A DNA stretch of 20,018 bases from 4572-123 sp964418755 (GTDB lineage Bacteria; Desulfobacterota; Desulfobacteria; Desulfobacterales; 4572-123). Made by a program: the position numbers and the translations under genes. Numbering within the stretch: the first letter of the stretch is position 1; every line of letters begins with the position of its first letter. The stretch is taken from NCBI GenBank assembly GCA_964418755.1, contig CAYQNS010000062.1, positions 1 through 20,018 of the forward strand. The letters are read 5' to 3'. This document shows, one piece after another, positions 7,747-15,699 of the stretch. A model generated the notes under the pieces. That model was not told the origin of the DNA. It did not search any database and worked only from the letters and a program-made list of their open reading frames with translations.

Positions 7747-9165
7747 TTAGGCCTTTTTTAGAATGTCGGAGACAGCGGATTCGATGATTTCCAGTTCATC
7801 ATCTTGGACTGTCCGCATGTCCATGATAAAAAAATCATCTTCTATTCTGCCGATGACAGGAGGTGTGCAGCCGCGCATTATTTTCTCGAAGCGGCTGGTC
7901 GAGACATTTTCTATCTTCAGGGCAACACATTTGCTGGGCAGTTCCAGAAGGGGCAAAGACCCGCCGCCGGCTTTTGATGGTCGATCCAGAATCTCAACCT
8001 GAATTTTATTATCCGGATGTTCAAGCATTTTGGCCAGTTTTGCGGCCCGCGCTTCAATTTTGTCAAAAGGCCCCAGCAGCATGCGCAACGTGGGGATGCT
8101 CTGTACTGCTTTTTCCTCGTCTCGGTAAAGCCGCAGCGTGCTTTCAAGGGCGGCCAAGGTCAGCTTGTCAATGCGAAGGGCCCGGGTGATGGGGTTTTTT
8201 TTGATTTGATCGATGATTTCTTTTTTACCAAGGATAATTCCGGCCTGGGGCCCGCCAAGAAGCTTGTCCCCACTGAAGGTCACCACATCCACTCCTGCGG
8301 CCAGGGACTCCTGGACCGTGGGCTCGGGCATCAGACCGTAGCGGGAAAAATCGATAAATGTACCGCTGCCCAGATCCTCCATTACCGGCAGATGGTATTT
8401 CCCGCCGATGGCAACCAGATCCTCGAGGCTCACGGCGGCGGTAAAACCGACAACGGCGTAGTTGCTGGTATGGACCTTGAGCAGCAGGGCCGTATCCTGG
8501 GCAATGGCGTTTTCGTAATCCCGTGGATGGGTGCGGTTGGTGGTGCCCACTTCACGCAGGATGCCGCCGCTTTTGGCCATTACATCGGGAATCCGGAAAG
8601 CACCGCCGATTTCCACCAGTTCGCCCCGGGAGACAACCACCTGTTTGCCCCGGGCCATGGTTTCCAGGCAGATCAGTACAGCGCCGGCGTTGTTGTTGAC
8701 CACCATGGCACTTTCGGCCCCGCTGATTTCACACAGGATATCCTCCACGTTGCTGTACCGTGATCCCCGTTTGCCGGCGGTCAGGTCAAATTCCAGGTTG
8801 GAGTAGTTGCAGCCGATGGCCAGCATGTTGTCTGCGGCCTCGCGGGCCAGCAGGGAGCGCCCAAGGTTCGTATGAACCACGACACCGGTAGCATTGATGG
8901 TGCGTACCAGATTAAAGGCCATAGCCCCGGCAACGGCCTCTGTAACGCGCACCAGGACGGCCGCATCGTGCAGGCTTTCCGGAGCAGTATGCAGGTCGCC
9001 GTCAAGAATTTCCCGGCGCAGGGTATCGATGACCGTGCGGATCGATTGCATGACAACGGATTTGGGCGTGTTTTTAAAAAGCCCCCTGGCATTGATCTGC
9101 TCGATAATATGATCCACACCGGGCAGGCTGCGCAAAAGTGACTGCTGCTTTTCAGTAGGGTGCAT
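7747..9165 (-). CDS. selA: L-seryl-tRNA(Sec) selenium transferase
   Basis: 472 aa, the usual SelA length. A PLP enzyme that converts Ser-tRNA(Sec) to Sec-tRNA(Sec) with selenophosphate. Visible: N-terminal LRSLPGVDHIIE, VRTINATGVVVHTNLGRS (88-104), NLEFDLTAGKRGSRY, VVNNNAGAV, ELVEIGGAFRIPDV, LREVGTTNRTH, VHTSNY, and TFSGDKLLGGPQAG with the PLP lysine Lys301. It shows that the host makes selenoproteins; selB, selC and selD are not in this window. It is the first gene of the leftward operon and has a promoter about 20-50 nt upstream. The ATG at 9165 is preceded by AGGAAG. Confidence 0.97.
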   Translation of the reverse strand: MHPTEKQQSLLRSLPGVDHIIEQINARGLFKNTPKSVVMQSIRTVIDTLRREILDGDLHTAPESLHDAAVLVRVTEAVAGAMAFNLVRTINATGVVVHTNLGRSLLAREAADNMLAIGCNYSNLEFDLTAGKRGSRYSNVEDILCEISGAESAMVVNNNAGAVLICLETMARGKQVVVSRGELVEIGGAFRIPDVMAKSGGILREVGTTNRTHPRDYENAIAQDTALLLKVHTSNYAVVGFTAAVSLEDLVAIGGKYHLPVMEDLGSGTFIDFSRYGLMPEPTVQESLAAGVDVVTFSGDKLLGGPQAGIILGKKEIIDQIKKNPITRALRIDKLTLAALESTLRLYRDEEKAVQSIPTLRMLLGPFDKIEARAAKLAKMLEHPDNKIQVEILDRPSKAGGGSLPLLELPSKCVALKIENVSTSRFEKIMRGCTPPVIGRIEDDFFIMDMRTVQDDELEIIESAVSDILKKA

Positions 9166-9187
9166 ATCGCTTCCTGTTTTGATAAAT

Positions 9188-9216
9188 TTTATATAACCTT
9201 ATCTAATTAGCATCAA
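9188..9216 (-). promoter_or_regulatory. Sigma-70-type promoter for selA operon
   Basis: Minus strand TTGATG (9216-9211), 17-nt spacer, TATAAA (9193-9188), in an AT-rich stretch. Predicted transcription would start near 9181, giving a leader of about 16 nt before the selA ATG. Confidence 0.6.
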
Positions 9217-9295
9217 CCGTTTGAATTTTCAATAGAGTTTTATGCCAAAGTAGTGAGATATGGGTTTTGAGTAGTGAGGAATCAATGGGTGGTTT

Positions 9296-9324
9296 TTGTG
9301 AAAATTCGTGTCAACTCTCATAAA
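9296..9324 (+). promoter_or_regulatory. Weak candidate promoter for the MoxR-VWA operon
   Basis: TTGTGA and CATAAA separated by 17 nt, each matching 4/6 of the sigma-70 boxes. It would give a leader of about 170 nt that contains the GCAGGTT repeat. Weak evidence. Confidence 0.3.
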
Positions 9325-9339
9325 CTGTGATAAAGATAT

Positions 9340-9402
9340 GCAGGGTGTGGGTTGCAGGTTGCAGGTTGCAGGATGTGGGTTGCGCGTTGCAGGATGCAGG
9401 TT
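9340..9402. repeat. Short imperfect tandem repeat, period 7 (GCAGGTT and variants)
   Basis: GCAGGTT occurs head to tail, followed by degenerate units (GCAGGAT, GTGGGTT, GCGCGTT, GCAGGAT, GCAGGTT). Non-coding, between divergent genes. Similar low-complexity tracts are familiar from intergenic regions of some Desulfobacterota (from memory). Confidence 0.8.
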
Positions 9403-9502
9403 AAATTTTCTCAATTTTTGGGTGAAGGCTGTTCATTCGTATACACCGACTCAACCACTTAACCACGCAACAAATTTTGAAATAACCAAAAGGATTGCTT
9501 AA

Positions 9503-10441
9503 ATGGCATTTTCAAGCGTTGAAGCGACACAGAAAGATTTGGAAAAATGTGATTACATCTGTTCCGAAAATATTGCCACTGTTGTTTTTCTGGCCCATGC
9601 CACTCAAAAACCGATCCTGGTGGAAGGGCCGGCCGGCGTGGGCAAGACCGAACTGGCCAAGGCCGTGGCCCGCGGTCTGGATCGCCGGCTGATCCGGCTC
9701 CAGTGTTATGAAGGGCTGGATGAAGCCAAGGCCCTGTATGAATGGGAGTATGCCAAGCAGTTGCTTTATACCCAGATGATCAAGGAAAAAATAAATGATG
9801 TCGTCTCCGGATCAAATTCCTTGAGCGATGCCGTTGACCGGATTGCGGCCCAGGAGGATGCTTTTTTTTCAAAGCGGTTCATTCAGCCCAGGCCCCTGCT
9901 CCAGGCCATCAGTTCCGAAAAACCGGTGGTTCTGCTCATCGATGAAGTCGATAAGTCGGACCCGGAGTTTGAAGCCTTTCTGCTGGAAATTTTGAGTGAT
10001 TTTCAGGTGTCGATTCCGGAAATAGGGACCATTTCCGCAGTTAATATTCCCTTTGTGGTGCTGACCTCCAATAATTATCGCGACATGAGTGATGCGCTGA
10101 AGAGGCGTTGTATTCATCTGTATATCGACTACCCCGAGCGCGATCTGGAAGAAAAAATTGTTCGGCTCAAGCTGCCTGAAACAGGAGATCGGCTCATCGG
10201 GCAACTGGTGAATGCAATCCGTGGGATTCGCAGGCTGGATCTTAAAAAGAAGCCTTGCATATCCGAAACGCTGGACTGGGCCCAGTCCCTGATTGCACTT
10301 CAGGTCGAAGATCTTTCAGCCCAGGTGCTGGACCAGACACTCACTGTGCTCTGCAAGTATCGATCCGATACCGAAAAGGTCCGGGATAATTTAAAAACCA
10401 TCGTAGCGGACACAGGGTCCAAATGGTCAACCTTGTCTTAA
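9503..10441 (+). CDS. MoxR-type AAA+ ATPase
   Basis: 312 aa, soluble. Walker A GPAGVGKT (42-49), Walker B VVLLIDEVDK (about 142-151), sensor 1 VVLTSNN, and the arginine-finger region LKRRCIHLYIDYP. MoxR/CoxD ATPases act as chaperones for metal-cofactor insertion or complex assembly, working with a VWA-domain partner. That partner is encoded directly downstream with a 19-nt overlap. No obvious client oxidoreductase gene is adjacent: the next gene is DUF2804. The substrate complex therefore cannot be named from context. The start ATG has AAAGGA upstream. Confidence 0.93.
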   Translation: MAFSSVEATQKDLEKCDYICSENIATVVFLAHATQKPILVEGPAGVGKTELAKAVARGLDRRLIRLQCYEGLDEAKALYEWEYAKQLLYTQMIKEKINDVVSGSNSLSDAVDRIAAQEDAFFSKRFIQPRPLLQAISSEKPVVLLIDEVDKSDPEFEAFLLEILSDFQVSIPEIGTISAVNIPFVVLTSNNYRDMSDALKRRCIHLYIDYPERDLEEKIVRLKLPETGDRLIGQLVNAIRGIRRLDLKKKPCISETLDWAQSLIALQVEDLSAQVLDQTLTVLCKYRSDTEKVRDNLKTIVADTGSKWSTLS

Positions 10442-11805
10442 AATTTGCCGCCTGTGCCCGGGGAGGCGGCCTGCGGATCTCCACCAGTGAGGTCCTGGAC
10501 TGTGTCGGGCAGCTTGAACTGATAGACTGTTTGCAGGAACCTCAGTTCGAAGCGGTTTTAAGGACCAATTTTGCCAAAAGCCGCAGGGAGCAGCATCATT
10601 TCGATCAGTTGTATCATCTCTTTTTTCATGAATTGCGCCAGGATTTCGGTATTTTTCATACGGACGGGCTTCAGGATCGGATGGAAGAATTTCTGGCGGT
10701 ATTGACCCCTGAAAACAATGCCGGTCCCCTTGACCGAGCCCTGCTTGATTTCATGGCCGGTGACCCCCTGGCATTTTTACAGGAGATGGGCAGAATCCAG
10801 GGCGAAGGGGAGGGCCGCAGGCAAGGCATGGGGTCCAACCTTGGGTCGGTCACCCGTCGCCTTGGCGTGATGTTGCAGTTAAACAGGCTGCAGGCCGCAG
10901 TTACGCAGTTTACAGACGAAAATATTGACCGGATTCCATGGGAAAAACGCAAGAGCCTTGAATCTCATTTTAACGAACGGATCGAAAGTGCCCGGCGCCT
11001 GCTTTTGCAAAATCCTAAACCCGCCGGCGAAAATCTTAAAAAAATCATCTCCCATGATCAACACCTGGCCGATCTTGGTGAAACAGCCTTTGTCTCGTTG
11101 ACTCAAAAGGAGGTCGAAGAGCTGCGCGAGGTCATCAAACAGCTCGTACGAAAACTCAAAGATACGGCCGGCCTGCGCTATGCCCGGCAAAAAAAGGGGG
11201 TCCCGGATATTAAAAAAACCCTGCGGCAGGGGGCGCGCTACCAGGGGATACCCATGGAGATCATCTTTCGCAACCGGCCCTTGCGGAAAACCCGAATCGT
11301 TACGTTGTGTGATGTGTCCGGGTCGGTATGGTCGGCGGCCCGCTTCATGCTCAACATGCTCTATTCTCTGCAGGAGTGCTTTACCCGCGTGCGCAGCTTT
11401 GTTTTTGTGGCCGGTCTTGACGAGGTGACTGAAATATTTGAAAAAAATGAAATCAACCAGGCCATTGAAAAGGTTCTGGGCGAAGCGGATATCGACTATG
11501 GCGCCGCCACTGATTACGGGTTGACCCTGCGTCTGTTTAAAAAATATTTTATGGATGTTTTAAACAAGAAAACAACCCTGATCATCATTGGCGACGGCCG
11601 TTCCAATTATTCCAATCCCGAAGTTGAAATTTTAGATGACATGCGCGACCGCTGCCGCCGGCTGATCTGGCTTAACCCGGAAACAAAGCAGTTCTGGTAT
11701 TCCGGAGACAGCGAGATGCGAACCTACGAAGGGTCTTGCCATGAGGTGCGTCCCTGCCAAAATTTAAACCAGTTGCTTGATTTTATCAAGGATCTGGTAC
11801 TGTAG
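10423..11805 (+). CDS. VWA-domain protein, CoxE-like (MoxR partner)
   Basis: 460 aa, no signal peptide or membrane segment. The N-terminal 200 residues are helical and charged, with a Gly/Arg-rich GEGEGRRQG stretch near 127-135. The C-terminal von Willebrand A domain has the MIDAS motif DVSGS (297-301), a later ATDYG Thr/Asp segment and GDGRSNYSNPE, so a bound Mg2+ is expected. CoxE-type proteins pair with MoxR/CoxD ATPases in assembling metalloenzymes such as CO dehydrogenase. Its ATG lies 19 nt before the end of the MoxR gene, indicating coupled translation. The client is unknown. Confidence 0.9.
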   Translation: MVNLVLKFAACARGGGLRISTSEVLDCVGQLELIDCLQEPQFEAVLRTNFAKSRREQHHFDQLYHLFFHELRQDFGIFHTDGLQDRMEEFLAVLTPENNAGPLDRALLDFMAGDPLAFLQEMGRIQGEGEGRRQGMGSNLGSVTRRLGVMLQLNRLQAAVTQFTDENIDRIPWEKRKSLESHFNERIESARRLLLQNPKPAGENLKKIISHDQHLADLGETAFVSLTQKEVEELREVIKQLVRKLKDTAGLRYARQKKGVPDIKKTLRQGARYQGIPMEIIFRNRPLRKTRIVTLCDVSGSVWSAARFMLNMLYSLQECFTRVRSFVFVAGLDEVTEIFEKNEINQAIEKVLGEADIDYGAATDYGLTLRLFKKYFMDVLNKKTTLIIIGDGRSNYSNPEVEILDDMRDRCRRLIWLNPETKQFWYSGDSEMRTYEGSCHEVRPCQNLNQLLDFIKDLVL

Positions 11806-11867
11806 AAATGCATATCCGATTAAAAAACGATATGCGTAAAATATGCACAATACCGGCAACCCCGGAC

Positions 11868-11874
11868 AGGAGGG
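11868..11874 (+). promoter_or_regulatory. Shine-Dalgarno deciding the DUF2804 start
   Basis: AGGAGGG, 5 nt before the ATG at 11880. The alternative in-frame ATG at 11808 has no comparable site. Confidence 0.6.
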
Positions 11875-11879
11875 CGGCG

Positions 11880-12923
11880 ATGGGAAAACAGCAACGGATC
11901 ACAAAACCCTGTGAGCTGATGGACGACAGTGGGCTGCTGCTGCATCCAGGCTATGCCACAAAGCCTTTCTGGCGCTATGACCGTCGCAAGATTAAAGCCG
12001 GATGGCACAGGATCAAGGAGTGGGATTACTACTGCGTCGTGTCTCCTGAAAACGGATATTGCATTACCTTCACCCTGGCGGATTTGGGCTATATCGGCCT
12101 GGCCGCCGTCTGCTGGCTGGACATCCAGAATCAAACTTTTCGCCAGTTCGACACTATGTCTGTCCTGCCGCGGGGGCGCATGGGCCTGACCGCTGCGTCC
12201 GGAGACGGCACCACCCGTTTCAAAGATAAAAAAATTATGCTCGAATATAGAGTCACAGGCATTCATCGCAGGATCAAATTCAACGCTCCCGAATTTGTCG
12301 GTCCGGCCGGAGAAAAAGGCCTGGCCGGAGAACTTGATCTGTATCATGACCCGGATACGGACACCATGGTCATCGCCACCTCCTGGCCGGAGAACCGCCG
12401 TGCCTTTTACTACAACCGGAAAATCAACTGCATGCCCGTCCGGGGATGGGTTACCCTGGGGGAGCGCACCCTGGAATTTTTACCGGAAAACAGCTTCGGC
12501 ACCCTTGACTGGGGCCGGGGCAACTGGACATATAAAAACCGGTGGTACTGGGGGTCGGCATCGGGATTGCTTCATGGCGAACCCTTTGGCTGGAACATCG
12601 GCTATGGCTTCAGCGACCGGTCGGTGGCCTCTGAAAACATGCTCTTTTACAAAGGCCGTGTTCATAAATTAGATAGTGTTACCTTTCATTTGGATACCGC
12701 CAACTACATGGCGCCCTGGAAATTTACCAGCAGCGACAAACGCTTTGAGCTGGATTTCGAGCCTGTGGTGGATCGTCACGGCACCACTGATTTTATTTTC
12801 ATAAAATCGATGCAGCATCAGGTTTTTGGTTATTTCAGCGGCGATGTTGTCCTTGATGACTGCACCGGGCTGCACCTGGACAGATTCTTCGGATTTGCCG
12901 AAGATGTACTCAACTGGTGGTAA
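11880..12923 (+). CDS. DUF2804 family protein
   Basis: 347 aa from ATG 11880; an upstream in-frame ATG at 11808 would add 24 residues with no family look. Protein rich in Trp, Tyr and Gly with many beta-strand-like segments. The hallmark of DUF2804 is visible: LDWGRGNWTYKNRWYWGSASG near residues 205-225, plus the start KPCELMDDSGLLLHPGYATKPFWRYDR. No signal peptide. Function is unknown; the family resembles lipocalin-like/hydroxyneurosporene-type beta-barrel proteins, which would suggest hydrophobic ligand binding, but this is inference. It is close behind the MoxR-VWA pair (about 75 nt, with its own ribosome-binding site) and on the same strand, so it is probably co-transcribed. Confidence 0.85.
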   Translation: MGKQQRITKPCELMDDSGLLLHPGYATKPFWRYDRRKIKAGWHRIKEWDYYCVVSPENGYCITFTLADLGYIGLAAVCWLDIQNQTFRQFDTMSVLPRGRMGLTAASGDGTTRFKDKKIMLEYRVTGIHRRIKFNAPEFVGPAGEKGLAGELDLYHDPDTDTMVIATSWPENRRAFYYNRKINCMPVRGWVTLGERTLEFLPENSFGTLDWGRGNWTYKNRWYWGSASGLLHGEPFGWNIGYGFSDRSVASENMLFYKGRVHKLDSVTFHLDTANYMAPWKFTSSDKRFELDFEPVVDRHGTTDFIFIKSMQHQVFGYFSGDVVLDDCTGLHLDRFFGFAEDVLNWW

Positions 12924-12988
12924 AAAGCCTGGACACAACGGCATCTTTCATTTATCGATTTACACTTTTTTTAAAAGGCTTCTGTTTT

Positions 12989-13011
12989 TTCCAATTTTAA
13001 GTTTCCAATTT
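12989..13011. repeat. Short direct repeat TTCCAATTT
   Basis: TTCCAATTT at 12989-12997 and again at 13003-13011, in the 122-nt gap between the DUF2804 gene and the hydrolase. It is a small low-complexity tract with no clear role. Confidence 0.5.
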
Positions 13012-13045
13012 CAAAGAATCTTTGCGAGGGCCTGGAGGGAGAAAA

Positions 13046-13975
13046 ATGAAAACATTTTTGATCATACTTGTTTTGATTGCAGTGCTTCTGGTGGGTTCCT
13101 ATGGATATTTTATCAGCAAAAAGACCGTGCTCGATGATACGGCCAGAAAATCTGCCGGAGGGCAGTTTATCAAACTGTCGGAGGGAGTCGTCCACTATGA
13201 GATCGTCGGGCCTGACACGGGCCGGGTAGTGGTTCTGATTCATGGGCTTACTACGCCATACTTTGTCTGGGACCATAATTTCAAAGACCTGGTAAATGCC
13301 GGATTCCGTGTGCTGCGGTATGATCATTACGGACGGGGATTTTCCGACCGGCCGGATGTGGTCTATGACAGGGATTTGTATGATCGCCAGCTTGTGGAAT
13401 TGCTGCAGAGGCTTAAAATCAGGTTGCCGGTGCATCTGACAGGGCTTGCCATGGGGGGTGCCGTTGCCGTCTACTTTGCCGACCGGCATCCTGAAATGGT
13501 ATCCAAAATCGCTCTTTTTGCGCCGGCCGGTTTTCCGATTTGAGAATCTTTCGCCGCAAAACTGGCAAAATTGCCGCTTATCGGCGAGTATATCATGGCG
13601 CTGGCCGGGGACAGGGTTGTCCTGTCCGCTATTCGCAAGGCATTTGTTTATCCTGAAAAACGGCCGGAATTCGAGGAAAAATTCAAGGTGCAGATGCAGT
13701 ATCGGGGGTATAAAAGGGCACTGCTTTCCACCCTGCGACATATGCATATGAATCAACTGGGCCCGGTCTATGAGCGGGTCGGCAAACGGAAAAAGCCTGT
13801 GCTGCTCATCTGGGGAACAAAAGATGCCGTTTTGCCGTTTCATAACAGCGAAAAGGTAAAAGAGGCTGTGCCGGGCCTGGTGTTCCATGCCATTGAAGGC
13901 GGCGGGCACAATTCCAATTATGAAAATGCCGTGATCGCTAATTCAATTTTGCTTAAATTTCTGCGTGAACCCTGA
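13046..13975 (+). pseudogene. Alpha/beta hydrolase with internal in-frame TGA and Ser-to-Ala nucleophile change
   Basis: One reading frame of 309 codons interrupted by TGA at 13541-13543 (codon 166); both halves stay in frame, so there is no frameshift. The ATG at 13046 follows GGAGGGAG. Residues 4-22 form a membrane anchor (FLIILVLIAVLLVG). Then come VLIHGLTTPYFVW (oxyanion region), YDHYGRGFSDRP, the nucleophile elbow GLAMGG with Ala135 where the family has Ser (GCC, one base from TCC), the acid in WGTKDAVLP and the His in GGGHNSNY. Loss of the nucleophile plus a stop argues for a decaying gene. Because the organism has selA, Sec readthrough is conceivable (see findings), although no Cys or redox motif lies nearby. 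A truncated 165-aa product would lack the acid and His. Confidence 0.75.
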
Positions 13976-14052
13976 GAAAGTTGTTACGGTGCTTCAAAGC
14001 GTGCTGCAGTTTACTATGGACATCATAGGGTGAGAGCGATAACGGTAAATGA

Positions 14053-15621
14053 TCAATCGATTCTTATCGACTGCCCCACCCGGGGAACGACGGCATCGAA
14101 TCCTTCCCTGTTGAGAATGTCCGCAAAGGCGAGGGACTGCTCCTCTTCGCCGTGAACTACGGCAATTTTTTTGACCTTCAGATTCGATTGCTTCAGGAAA
14201 GTCAGCATCTCCTTTTTGTCGGCATGGGCACTGAACCCGCCGATCATGTGTACATGGGCCTTGAGGGGATACGCCTTGTTGAGGATTTTGACCATCGGGG
14301 CGTCGCCTTTCCGGCCTGCGGCGGCATAGGCCTCGCCCAGATCCAGAAGCCGCCGGCCGAGGGTGTGCCGGGCCATGAAGCCCACCACCAGGATGGTATG
14401 TCTGGGATTGTGAATTTTGTGCCGCAAATGGTGCAGGATGCGGCCGGCTTCACACATACCCGATGCGGACAGGACAATGTGGGGGCTTTCATCGCGGTTT
14501 AAGGCCATGGACTCCTCCACGGAGCCGACGAACTTGAGCTGGGGCATGGAAAAAGGGTTTTTGCCCTTTTGCAAAAAGGTCGTGTGGGTGTCGTTGTCAT
14601 AGACTTCCGGATGCTCTCCGAACACTTTTGTGAGCCGTGTGGCCAGCGGGCTGTCCACGTAGATGGGGACCTTTTTGACCAGCCCTTCCTGGTACAGTTC
14701 GTGGATAAAATAGAGCAACTCCTGGGTCCTTCCGTAGGCGAACGCCGGAATGAGGACGCTGCCGCCCCGTTCGAAGGTTTCGTTGAGGGTGGCCTGCAGT
14801 TCCGGCTTGAGGTCCTTGACAGGGGCGTGTTCACGGTTGCCGTAGGTACTCTCCATGATCAAAAGGTCGATATCAAGGTCCTGTTCGGAAAAAACCAGGG
14901 TGGGGTCCTCGAGAATCGGCTTGTCAAAGCGGCCGATGTCCCCGGTGTAGCAGACGGTTATGGTGCGGCCGTTGACCACCGTGCGGATCACCGATATGGC
15001 CGATCCCAGAATATGGCCGGCATCATACTGGGTGCAGGTCATGTTGTCCCCAATGGTAAAAGGCGTTCCGTAGGGATATCCCGAGAAGAAGCCCAGGGCC
15101 TTGACGGCATCATCGCTGGTGTACAGGGGTTCGATACCGTTTAAGTTAAACTGACCAATGAGGTCGTTGACGAGCGCCGCATCGATGCGGTGGCCGTTTT
15201 TTTTCAGTTTGCGGGCGGCCTTTTCATAAGCCTTACGCCCTCCTTTTCCCTGGTGCATTTTGGAAAGCTGGCCGCGTACCAGCTTGTAGTTGAGGTACTC
15301 GGCGTCGGATTCCTGGATGTGGGCGCTGTCGGCCAGCAGGTATTCACAGGCATCCCGGGTGACCAGGGAACAGAAAACGCGACCGGTGAAACTGTCCCGG
15401 GTCAGCATGGGGATTCGTCCGGAATGGTCGATGTGGGCGTGGGAAAGAACAACATTGGTGATGATGGAGGGGTCAAAGGGCAGAATGCGGTTTTTTTCGG
15501 CGCTCTCCTTTCGGCGCCCCTGGTACATGCCGCAATCAAGCAGGATGCGATCCTCTCCGTTGACCAGCATGTGCATCGATCCCGTTACTTCCCTTACCGC
15601 TCCAAAAAAAGTGATGTGCAT
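14053..15621 (-). CDS. Beta-CASP metallo-beta-lactamase ribonuclease-like protein
   Basis: 522 aa, cytosolic. Metallo-beta-lactamase motifs: GAVREVTGS at the N-terminus, HAHIDHSG (His61, His63, Asp65, His66), DAGHILGSA, TGDIGR. Beta-CASP motifs: PAFAYGRTQELL, SASGMCEAGRILHHL, and the final zinc motif GGFSAHADK, then VHGEEEQ. This set is that of the CPSF/YsiS-like RNA exo/endonuclease group that cleaves RNA with two zinc ions. A Lys/Arg-rich segment of about 50 residues (roughly 120-170, including KMHQGKGGRKAYEKAARKLKKNG) follows the first MBL half and is charged enough to touch RNA. It has AGGAGG 7 nt before its ATG. The convergent neighbour is the damaged hydrolase. Confidence 0.93.
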   Translation of the reverse strand: MHITFFGAVREVTGSMHMLVNGEDRILLDCGMYQGRRKESAEKNRILPFDPSIITNVVLSHAHIDHSGRIPMLTRDSFTGRVFCSLVTRDACEYLLADSAHIQESDAEYLNYKLVRGQLSKMHQGKGGRKAYEKAARKLKKNGHRIDAALVNDLIGQFNLNGIEPLYTSDDAVKALGFFSGYPYGTPFTIGDNMTCTQYDAGHILGSAISVIRTVVNGRTITVCYTGDIGRFDKPILEDPTLVFSEQDLDIDLLIMESTYGNREHAPVKDLKPELQATLNETFERGGSVLIPAFAYGRTQELLYFIHELYQEGLVKKVPIYVDSPLATRLTKVFGEHPEVYDNDTHTTFLQKGKNPFSMPQLKFVGSVEESMALNRDESPHIVLSASGMCEAGRILHHLRHKIHNPRHTILVVGFMARHTLGRRLLDLGEAYAAAGRKGDAPMVKILNKAYPLKAHVHMIGGFSAHADKKEMLTFLKQSNLKVKKIAVVHGEEEQSLAFADILNREGFDAVVPRVGQSIRID

Positions 15622-15699
15622 GAAATATCCTCCTGTGTTCGGGTCAGCAGTCCAATATCTCTCCGCTACAACTATTTTCTTAAACCTTTTTCACGTCCC

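Larger units (their letters stand above)
9166..9502. other. Divergent intergenic region between selA and the MoxR gene
   Basis: 337 nt without a supported gene. It holds the selA promoter at its left end, two GTAGTGAG copies around 9250-9280, a possible plus-strand promoter at 9296-9324, the GCAGGTT tandem repeat, and an AACCAC-type simple sequence near 9453-9470 just before the MoxR ribosome-binding site (AAAGGA). Short reading frames here are explained by the repeat. Confidence 0.7.

Noticed and set aside
9166..9502. CRISPR-like array in the repeated tract
   Set aside because: Units are 7 bp with no spacers; simple tandem repeat.
12925..12981. Possible terminator after the DUF2804 gene (AAGCCT...AGGCTT followed by a T-run)
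   Set aside because: Only 6 bp of stem with a loop of 45 nt; too weak to call.
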